Shown in pieces: positions 1-4,767 of a stretch of DNA of 5,902 nt; the stretch's first letter is position 1; each line of letters opens with the position of its first letter. The stretch lies in the NCBI GenBank assembly GCA_018623875.1, contig JAAZUZ010000103.1:1-5902 (forward strand). The letters run 5' to 3'. Under the pieces are notes generated by a model. It saw only the letters and a program-made list of their open reading frames with translations, was not told the DNA's origin and did not search any database. The translations under genes were made by a program, and so were the position numbers. Origin of the DNA: Synechococcus sp. HW_metabat.21. Its GTDB lineage: Bacteria; Cyanobacteriota; Cyanobacteriia; PCC-6307; Cyanobiaceae.

Positions 1-1374
1 AGCCCTTCTGAGCTGGAACGGGGCGTCATCGCCGCTAGCGCCGGGAACCACGCCCAAGGGCTCGCTCTCGGGGCCCAGCGACTCGGTTGCCGGGCCGTGA
101 TCGTCATGCCGGTGACCACGCCGGAGATGAAAATTCGGGCCGTAGCAGCCCGCGGAGCAGAAGTGGTGCTGAAGGGCGATACCTACGACGCCGCCTGTGC
201 TGAGGCCTATCGGCTGGCCAGTGCACGCGGTCTGACCTTTATCCACCCCTTCGATGACCCGGAGGTGATCGCCGGCCAGGGAACCATCGGCCTTGAAATC
301 CTCAGGCAGTGCTCTGATCCCCCCGACGCGATCTACATCGCCGTTGGTGGGGGCGGTCTGATCGCGGGTGTGGGCGCCTACGTCAAGAGCCTCTGGCCCA
401 ACGTCGAAGTCATCGGCGTTGAACCGGTTGATGCGGATGCCATGACCCGCTCGCTCGCCCTGGGGGAACGGGTGAAGCTCGAGCAGGTGGGTCTCTTTGC
501 CGACGGTGTCGCAGTGCGCGAAGTCGGGGTGCAGACCTTTGCGCTAGCCCGCGAGGTCGTTGACGCCATGGTCACCGTTGACAACGACGCCATCTGCGCC
601 GCCATCAAGGATGTCTTTGAGGACACCCGCTCCATCCTTGAGCCAGCTGGCGCCTTGGCGGTGGCCGGCATGAAAGCGGATATCGCTCGCCGGAAGCTCG
701 AGGGGAAGACCCTGGTGGCCGTAGCCTGCGGCGCCAACATGAATTTCGATCGCCTGCGTTTCGTCGCCGAACGCACCGAGATCAGCGAAGACCGCGAAGC
801 GATGTTGGCCGTGGAAATCCCGGAGCAAGCCGGGAGCCTGCGCCAGTTCTGCACCCTGCTGGGGCAGCGCAGCCTGACTGAATTCAGTTACCGCCTGGCC
901 GACCCCAGCCGCGCCCACATCTTCGTAGGGGTCCAAACCAGTGGCAGCTCCGACGAGGAAGAGCTGATCCACAGCCTGCGGGACGCTGGGTTCCCGTGCT
1001 TGGACCTCTCCAACGACGAGCTCTCCAAGCTGCACCTGCGCCACATGGTTGGAGGACGGCTGCCGGGTCGCATCGGTGAGGCCGCCGGCCAGGGCCGGGA
1101 ACTGCTCTATCGCTTCGAGTTCCCAGAGCGGCCCGGTGCCCTGATGCGCTTCCTGACCAGCCTGCACCCGAACTGGAACATCAGCATCTTCCACTACCGC
1201 AACCACGGGGCTGATGTCGGCCGAATCGTCGTGGGCGTTCAGGTGCCAGAGGCGGAACTCAACGACTGGCAGGGCTTCCTGGATGGCCTTGGTTACCAGT
1301 ACGCCGATGAGACCAACAACCCGGCTTACCGCCTCTTCCTTGGAGAGCTGGCCGGCAGCCTGAGCGTGGGATAA
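1..1374 (+). CDS. ilvA: Threonine ammonia-lyase (threonine dehydratase), biosynthetic type, 5'-truncated by window edge
   Basis: This PLP enzyme deaminates L-threonine to 2-oxobutanoate and ammonia, the first step of isoleucine synthesis in the cytosol. The frame is open from base 1 to a TAA stop and gives 457 residues in the window. Compared with the 514-residue E. coli IlvA as I know it, about 70 N-terminal residues are missing, including the PLP lysine. Visible motifs, in window residue numbers, are the substrate loop SAGNHAQG (13-20), the glycine-rich phosphate loop GGGGL (116-120) and CGANMNFDRLR (243-253). Two C-terminal ACT-like regulatory domains follow at about 268-340 and 368-450. 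The two-domain form is the one that E. coli isoleucine inhibits and valine activates, so similar control is inferred. Residue 243 is Cys where E. coli has Ser next to the PLP ring. The internal ATG at 97 is not the start, because conserved catalytic sequence lies upstream of it. scpB follows closely. Confidence 0.97.
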   Translation, partial: SPSELERGVIAASAGNHAQGLALGAQRLGCRAVIVMPVTTPEMKIRAVAARGAEVVLKGDTYDAACAEAYRLASARGLTFIHPFDDPEVIAGQGTIGLEILRQCSDPPDAIYIAVGGGGLIAGVGAYVKSLWPNVEVIGVEPVDADAMTRSLALGERVKLEQVGLFADGVAVREVGVQTFALAREVVDAMVTVDNDAICAAIKDVFEDTRSILEPAGALAVAGMKADIARRKLEGKTLVAVACGANMNFDRLRFVAERTEISEDREAMLAVEIPEQAGSLRQFCTLLGQRSLTEFSYRLADPSRAHIFVGVQTSGSSDEEELIHSLRDAGFPCLDLSNDELSKLHLRHMVGGRLPGRIGEAAGQGRELLYRFEFPERPGALMRFLTSLHPNWNISIFHYRNHGADVGRIVVGVQVPEAELNDWQGFLDGLGYQYADETNNPAYRLFLGELAGSLSVG

Positions 1375-1405
1375 CTTGCCAGCAACGCGCTTTTCGGCAC
1401 GGGGT

Positions 1406-2041
1406 ATGACAGGCGAAACCCAGGAGCCGACCCCCACGGACGCCGAGGCGATCACGCTTCAACCGGCCAGCAGTTCCCTCTCTCTGCCCGCACGGCTCGA
1501 GGCGATTCTCTACCTCAAGGGTCGAGCCATGACCCAAGGGGAACTGGCGGAGATTGCGGGAGCCAGCCGCGATGAAGTCGAGGTGGGGCTGATCACCTTG
1601 ATGGCCGACTACGCACACCGGGACACGGCCCTCGAGATCCGCCAAGAGGGCAAGCGCTACAGCCTGCAATTGCGGGATGGTCTAGGGGACCTCGTTCAAA
1701 ACCTGTTGCCGGTGGATCTCTCCACGGCAGCCCTGCGCACCCTGGCCACGATCGCGATCAAGAAGCGGATTTTGCAGTCCGATCTGGTCGACCTACGCGG
1801 TTCAGGGGCCTACGACCACATCAAGGAACTGCTGGCCCAGAACTTCATTGAGCGCAAACGCCAAAGCGAAGGCCGCTCCTTCTGGCTGAGCCTCAGCGAG
1901 AAGTTTCATCGGACCTTCTCGGTCAAAACCGACGAGCTGGTGGCCCAGCGCAAAGCGATCAAAGCTGTTCCCGCCGCTGAGCCTGCCGCGGTGGCTGAAG
2001 CCACCGACCTCAGTGATGAGGAATGGGAGCAGGCCGCCTAA
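1406..2041 (+). CDS. scpB: Segregation and condensation protein B (cyanobacterial type)
   Basis: ScpB is the winged-helix subunit that pairs with the kleisin ScpA and SMC to compact and segregate the chromosome. From the ATG the product is 211 residues. A polar, variable N-terminus (1-27) is followed by a first winged helix starting LPARLEAILYLKGRAMTQ (28-45). A second one holds LRTLATIAIKKRILQSDLVDLRGSGAYDHIKELL in two halves, and the acidic tail ends EEWEQAA. Consensus bacterial ScpB has IAY, RGV and GRP in the second domain. Here they read IAI, RGS and GRS, which I believe is usual in cyanobacteria. The start is uncertain: an in-frame TTG at 1376 would add ten residues and begin one base after the ilvA stop. 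The ATG is preferred because it is a standard codon and the N-terminus is not conserved. Tight spacing suggests cotranscription with ilvA. The partner scpA is not in the window. Confidence 0.9.
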   Translation: MTGETQEPTPTDAEAITLQPASSSLSLPARLEAILYLKGRAMTQGELAEIAGASRDEVEVGLITLMADYAHRDTALEIRQEGKRYSLQLRDGLGDLVQNLLPVDLSTAALRTLATIAIKKRILQSDLVDLRGSGAYDHIKELLAQNFIERKRQSEGRSFWLSLSEKFHRTFSVKTDELVAQRKAIKAVPAAEPAAVAEATDLSDEEWEQAA

Positions 2042-2083
2042 GCCGCTCCAAGTCCATAGAGTGAGCCCAACGCAGCTGTAGCC

Positions 2084-2371
2084 ATGTCCATCCTCGGCGA
2101 CTTGATCGGCGTCCTGATCCAGACACTTTCGATCTACACGCTGGTGTTGTTCGTGCGGGTGCTGCTCAGCTGGTTCCCCAACCTGGATTGGGGCAACCCT
2201 GTGCTCTCCACCGTGAGCGCCATCACCGATCCGTACCTCAGTGTCTTCCGAGGCCTGATCCCCCCCCTGGGCGGTCTGGACCTCTCCGCGATCGTCGCCT
2301 TCCTGGCCCTCCAACTGCTCCAAAGTCTTCTGGAGCAGAGCCGCGGTTACTTCTATCCCGCGTTTTTCTAG
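2084..2371 (+). CDS. YggT family membrane protein (Ycf19/YlmG-like)
   Basis: This 95-residue integral membrane protein belongs to the YggT family, which in plastids and cyanobacteria is called Ycf19 or YlmG. A first hydrophobic segment lies at about residues 8-28 and ends in the family motif RVLLSWFP. The loop carries NPVLSTVSAITDPYLSVFR and IPP, the most conserved part of the family. A second hydrophobic segment at about 62-84 contains LDLSAIVAFLALQLLQ. Length and a single YggT repeat match the short form. YlmG proteins have been linked to nucleoid distribution in chloroplasts and cyanobacteria and, in Gram-positives, lie near cell-division genes; the molecular function is unsettled. The gene follows scpB by 42 bases, probably in the same transcript. 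No clear Shine-Dalgarno sequence precedes the ATG, as is common in cyanobacteria. Its TAG stop overlaps the stop of the opposite-strand gene. Confidence 0.93.
   Translation: MSILGDLIGVLIQTLSIYTLVLFVRVLLSWFPNLDWGNPVLSTVSAITDPYLSVFRGLIPPLGGLDLSAIVAFLALQLLQSLLEQSRGYFYPAFF
2368..2371. other. Shared CTAG: overlapping stop codons of convergent genes
   Basis: The tetranucleotide CTAG reads TAG on the + strand at 2369-2371, ending the YggT gene. It also reads TAG on the - strand at 2370-2368, ending the exported-protein gene. The two convergent coding regions therefore overlap by three bases within a four-base palindrome, and no intergenic terminator can lie between them. Confidence 0.95.
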
Positions 2372-2877
2372 GCCAGATCGGCTTCAGCAACGGCCTGCTC
2401 CAACGGGAGCAGATCATCAAATTCACCCGCCCGAGTACGGACGGGGGCACTAAAGCCTCTTGCTTTCACGTTGGAGAAGGTGAACGGACCCGGGGTGCCC
2501 GCGGGGATGGCCAGACGCAACGCGAACGTTGAAGTGCCCTGTTCGACGTCACCAATCGAGCCGACCCGCGCCCGGTTCTGCAGAACCGGCTCGCCGCTGG
2601 CATCAAGAATTTGAGCGAAGACGTCGGTGTCGAAGACTGTTTTGCGTCCGGGGTTTTCAACGCTGCCCCGCAGCACAAAGCAGCTCGCCCCACTCGGACG
2701 CTTGAGCTGGGGTTGAGCACCAATGTCCTCGGCCGGACAGGGGTCGAGGCTGACGTCATGAACCGTCAGACCAGCGGCCCACGCACCGTTCACGGACCCC
2801 AAGAGCACAACCAGAGCCAGGGCCAGGCCGGCCAAGGCACGGCCGAAGCCGGTTGAAAACGCTCTACGCATTTGCAT
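2368..2877 (-). CDS. Exported protein of unknown function, FxLyD-like core
   Basis: The 169-residue product is not a protein I recognise by name. It begins MQMRR and has a hydrophobic stretch at about residues 14-29, then an AWA signal peptidase I site, so cleavage after residue 34 is likely and the mature protein would be periplasmic or lumenal. The mature part has two cysteines (C47, C66) that could form a disulfide. It continues with CFVLRGSVENPG (66-77), a central DVFAQILDASGEPV (85-98) and a later FALRLAIPAG (118-127). This order of a strand, V-N turn, strand, D-x-x-G turn and a later F-x-L resembles the FxLyD or similar immunoglobulin-like fold; that is an inference. The C-terminus is acidic. 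It lies 18 bases downstream of mazG on the same strand, so the pair is probably an operon. The first of two ATGs (residues 1 and 3) suits the GGAG ribosome site best. The gene contains an 18-bp perfect palindrome. Confidence 0.8.
   Translation of the reverse strand: MQMRRAFSTGFGRALAGLALALVVLLGSVNGAWAAGLTVHDVSLDPCPAEDIGAQPQLKRPSGASCFVLRGSVENPGRKTVFDTDVFAQILDASGEPVLQNRARVGSIGDVEQGTSTFALRLAIPAGTPGPFTFSNVKARGFSAPVRTRAGEFDDLLPLEQAVAEADLA
2395..2412. other. Short hairpin, 7-bp stem with AACG loop
   Basis: CTGCTCC (2395-2401) and GGAGCAG (2406-2412) are perfectly complementary around the loop AACG. The hairpin lies 24 bases past the YggT stop, inside the end of the opposite-strand gene, where it encodes part of DLLPLEQ. 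On the + strand it is the nearest strong stem after that operon, but no T-tract follows, so it is not a canonical intrinsic terminator. It may be coincidence. Confidence 0.35.
2572..2589. repeat. 18-bp perfect palindrome inside the exported-protein gene
   Basis: CCGGTTCTGCAGAACCGG is identical to its own reverse complement, with the centre between 2580 and 2581 and no spacer. On the - strand it encodes residues P97-V98-L99-Q100-N101-R102. The next base pair outward (2571/2590) does not match. It could be a binding site for a dimeric protein, a cruciform or hairpin element, or a chance product of these codons. Confidence 0.6.
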
Positions 2878-2886
2878 CAGGCCCTG

Positions 2887-2890
2887 CTCC
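2887..2890 (-). promoter_or_regulatory. Ribosome binding site GGAG of the exported-protein gene
   Basis: The 18-base gap after the mazG stop contains GGAG on the - strand, nine bases before the ATG at 2877. It favours that ATG over the second one two codons later, and is one of the clearer Shine-Dalgarno matches in the window. Confidence 0.6.
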
Positions 2891-2895
2891 AGCTT

Positions 2896-3225
2896 TCAGC
2901 GGTGGTCGCCGCTGCCAGCAATCACGTTACGGGCGGCACGACTGGCCAACTTGTCCAAATTGGCCTGGGCCACCTCATCCAGGCTGAAGTCCAACTCGCT
3001 GGCCAGCTGCGCGACGTACCAAAGGACATCCCCCAGCTCCAACTTCAAGCTCTCGCGCACCTCAGCGGAGAATTCGCCGCCAGAATCCCGGAGCACCTTT
3101 TTGACCTTGTCCGCCACCTCGCCGGACTCGCCACAGAGCCCCAGGGTCGGATAGATCGGGTTCGCACCGACGTTTGGATAGCGCGCTGTCTGCCTGGCGC
3201 CCTGCTGATAGGCGTTGAGATCCAT
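2896..3225 (-). CDS. Small MazG-type nucleoside triphosphate pyrophosphohydrolase
   Basis: The 109-residue product is an all-alpha MazG-family hydrolase that would split (d)NTPs to the monophosphate and pyrophosphate in the cytosol; the actual substrate is unknown. It carries the family's metal-binding pattern ExxE...ExxD: E33-S-G-E36 in GLCGESGEVADKVKK, then E63-L-G-D66 in ELGDVLWYVAQLA. It ends with the typical N89-xx-KLxxR segment and GSGDHR. It is a single short domain, unlike the ~260-residue two-domain E. coli MazG, so I leave the symbol empty. The reading frame stays open far upstream, but that extension is only the antisense of pyk. The ATG at 3225 is the first start beside conserved sequence, and no GTG or TTG lies just upstream in frame. 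It is divergent from pyk and leads into the exported-protein gene. MazG genes are also known from cyanophages, but nothing phage-like is nearby. Confidence 0.9.
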   Translation of the reverse strand: MDLNAYQQGARQTARYPNVGANPIYPTLGLCGESGEVADKVKKVLRDSGGEFSAEVRESLKLELGDVLWYVAQLASELDFSLDEVAQANLDKLASRAARNVIAGSGDHR

Positions 3226-3285
3226 TGGTACAACAGCGCTGGAGGGCCTCGATGATAGTGTCGACCCTCCCTTTTGGCGCCCCGA
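3226..3285. promoter_or_regulatory. Divergent mazG/pyk intergenic region with candidate promoter
   Basis: This 60-base gap must hold start signals for both mazG (-) and pyk (+), unless promoters lie inside the neighbouring genes. On the - strand TATCAT (3257-3252) matches five of six bases of the TATAAT -10 box, about 25 bases before the mazG ATG, but I see no good -35. For pyk only a weak GATAGT (3254-3259) is seen. No convincing Shine-Dalgarno sequence precedes the pyk ATG. Confidence 0.35.
3241..3270. promoter_or_regulatory. Inverted repeat/hairpin between mazG and pyk
   Basis: GGAGGG (3241-3246) pairs with CCCTCC (3265-3270), and inside it TCGA (3249-3252) pairs with TCGA (3261-3264). 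This gives a ten-pair stem with a two-base CC bulge on the left and the loop TGATAGTG. It ends 15 bases before the pyk ATG and covers the candidate -10 box for mazG, so it could be an operator or a 5' leader hairpin of pyk. CTTTT follows on the + strand, but that is too short for a strong terminator. Confidence 0.4.
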
Positions 3286-4743
3286 ATGGCCCTGCCCGAT
3301 CTCACGCGTCGCACCAAGATCGTGGCAACCATTGGTCCCGCGACCGAATCTCCGGAACAGCTCAGGCGTCTGATCGAGGCCGGTGCCTCCACGTTCCGCC
3401 TGAACTTCTCCCACGGTGATCACAGTGAGCATGCAGCTCGCATCACCACGATCCGCCAAGTGGCGGCCGAGATGGGGGTTCACATCGGAATCCTGCAGGA
3501 CCTCCAGGGCCCCAAGATTCGCCTGGGCCGCTTTAAGGATGGCCCGATCACCGTCGCCAAGGGCGACCCCTTCACCCTGACGTCGAGGGACGTCGATTGC
3601 TGCCAAACCATCGCCACCGTCACCTACGACAAGCTGGCGGATGAAGTGGTTTCCGGGAGCCGAATCCTGCTGGACGACGGCCGCGTCGAGATGGTCGTCG
3701 ACCGTGTCGAGCAGTCCACCCAAACCCTGCATTGCACCGTCACCGTTGGTGGCGTCCTCTCGAACAACAAGGGCGTCAACTTCCCGGACGTGCAACTCTC
3801 CGTCCGTGCCCTAACCGATAAGGACCGGGAAGACCTCGCCTTCGGCCTAAGCCAAGGCGTCGATTGGGTGGCCCTGAGCTTCGTGCGCAATCCCTCCGAC
3901 ATGGAGGAGATCAAGGCCCTGATCCGCTCCCACGGCCACACCACGCCGGTGGTCGCCAAGATCGAAAAGTTTGAAGCCATCGACCAGATGGATGCGCTGC
4001 TGCCGATGTGCGACGGCGTCATGGTGGCCCGCGGCGACCTCGGTGTGGAGATGCCCGCTGAGGAGGTGCCCTTGCTGCAAAAGGAGCTCATCCGCAAGTG
4101 CAACACCCTGGGCATCCCCGTGATCACGGCGACCCAGATGCTCGACTCGATGGTCAGCTGCCCAAGGCCGACCCGCGCTGAGGTCAGCGACGTCGCGAAC
4201 GCCATTCTTGATGGCACCGACGCCGTGATGCTCTCCAACGAGAGCGCCGTGGGCGATTACCCGGTGGAGGCCGTCGCAACGATGAGCCAAATCGCCCGGC
4301 GCATTGAGCGGGACTACCCCAGCCGCAGCAGCGATGGTCAACTGGCCTCAACGGTGCCGAACGCCATCTCCCACGCGGTCAGCTCCATTGCCAGCCAGCT
4401 GGAGGCCGCCGCCATCCTGCCGCTGACCAAGAGCGGATCCACCGCCCGCAACGTCAGCAAGTTCCGCCCGAGCACGCCGATCCTGGCCATCACCAGCGAC
4501 ACCAAAGTGGCCTCTCAGCTGCAACTGGTCTGGGGGGTCACCCCTTTGCTGGTCTCCGACATGGACAACGCCGCAGCAACCTTCAACCGCGCCATGGAAG
4601 TGGCGTCTGAGGCGAAGATGCTGAAGGAAGGTGATCTGGTGATCCAAACCGCCGGCACCTTTGCCGACGTCAGCGGCTCAACCGACCTGGTCAAGGTCAG
4701 CGTCGTGGGCAAGGGCACCGTGCTGAACCCGAGCATCGTTTAA
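3286..4743 (+). CDS. pyk: Pyruvate kinase, short form
   Basis: Pyruvate kinase transfers the phosphate of PEP to ADP, giving pyruvate and ATP in the last step of glycolysis. The 485-residue product has the whole core: TKIVATIGPA (10-19), RLNFSHG (38-44), the B domain at about 73-167, and the active-site signature VVAKIEKFEAI with catalytic Lys225. The metal ligand region RGDLGVE (249-255) and TATQMLDSM (281-289) follow, then PRPTRAEVSDVANAI. The C-terminal domain has TKSGST (381-386), the loop that binds the effector phosphate in this family. It ends without the extra PEP-utiliser domain present in longer (~590-residue) cyanobacterial forms. Residues L73, Q74, K77 and L80 match the K+-independent class. 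The ATG is chosen over an in-frame TTG at 3274 because the N-terminus then begins just before the conserved strand. It is divergent from mazG and 24 bases upstream of a permease gene. Confidence 0.98.
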   Translation: MALPDLTRRTKIVATIGPATESPEQLRRLIEAGASTFRLNFSHGDHSEHAARITTIRQVAAEMGVHIGILQDLQGPKIRLGRFKDGPITVAKGDPFTLTSRDVDCCQTIATVTYDKLADEVVSGSRILLDDGRVEMVVDRVEQSTQTLHCTVTVGGVLSNNKGVNFPDVQLSVRALTDKDREDLAFGLSQGVDWVALSFVRNPSDMEEIKALIRSHGHTTPVVAKIEKFEAIDQMDALLPMCDGVMVARGDLGVEMPAEEVPLLQKELIRKCNTLGIPVITATQMLDSMVSCPRPTRAEVSDVANAILDGTDAVMLSNESAVGDYPVEAVATMSQIARRIERDYPSRSSDGQLASTVPNAISHAVSSIASQLEAAAILPLTKSGSTARNVSKFRPSTPILAITSDTKVASQLQLVWGVTPLLVSDMDNAAATFNRAMEVASEAKMLKEGDLVIQTAGTFADVSGSTDLVKVSVVGKGTVLNPSIV

Positions 4744-4767
4744 AACTGGCGAAAGCTGGCCAATCCA

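Noticed and set aside
544..1455. 303-codon open frame on the - strand across ilvA and the scpB start
   Set aside because: It lies entirely opposite ilvA, which shows family motifs throughout. The antisense product has no recognisable domain and is a typical GC-rich shadow frame.
1748..1757. GATCGCGATC palindrome and several 7/8 matches to HIP1 (GCGATCGC)
   Set aside because: No perfect HIP1 octamer was found by reading, and GATC/CG-rich palindromes of this length are expected in GC-rich sequence.
2188..2532. 114-codon + strand frame bridging the YggT gene and the exported-protein gene
   Set aside because: It overlaps a recognised family gene in another frame, then runs antisense to a gene with a good signal peptide; composition is low-quality.
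2896..3225. Cyanophage origin of the MazG gene
   Set aside because: MazG occurs in cyanophages, but this copy sits among core metabolic genes, with no phage gene, integrase, tRNA or shift in composition nearby.
3226..3795. N-terminal extension of the MazG frame to 299 residues
   Set aside because: The added ~190 residues are the reverse complement of the conserved pyk coding region plus the intergenic gap; MazG homology begins at the ATG at 3225.
3847..4647. His- and Gly-rich open frames on the - strand inside pyk
   Set aside because: They are antisense to conserved pyruvate kinase sequence, and their composition is what complementing GC-rich codons gives.
4744..4767. Possible terminator between pyk and the permease gene
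   Set aside because: The 24-base gap holds no stem of useful length and no T-run.
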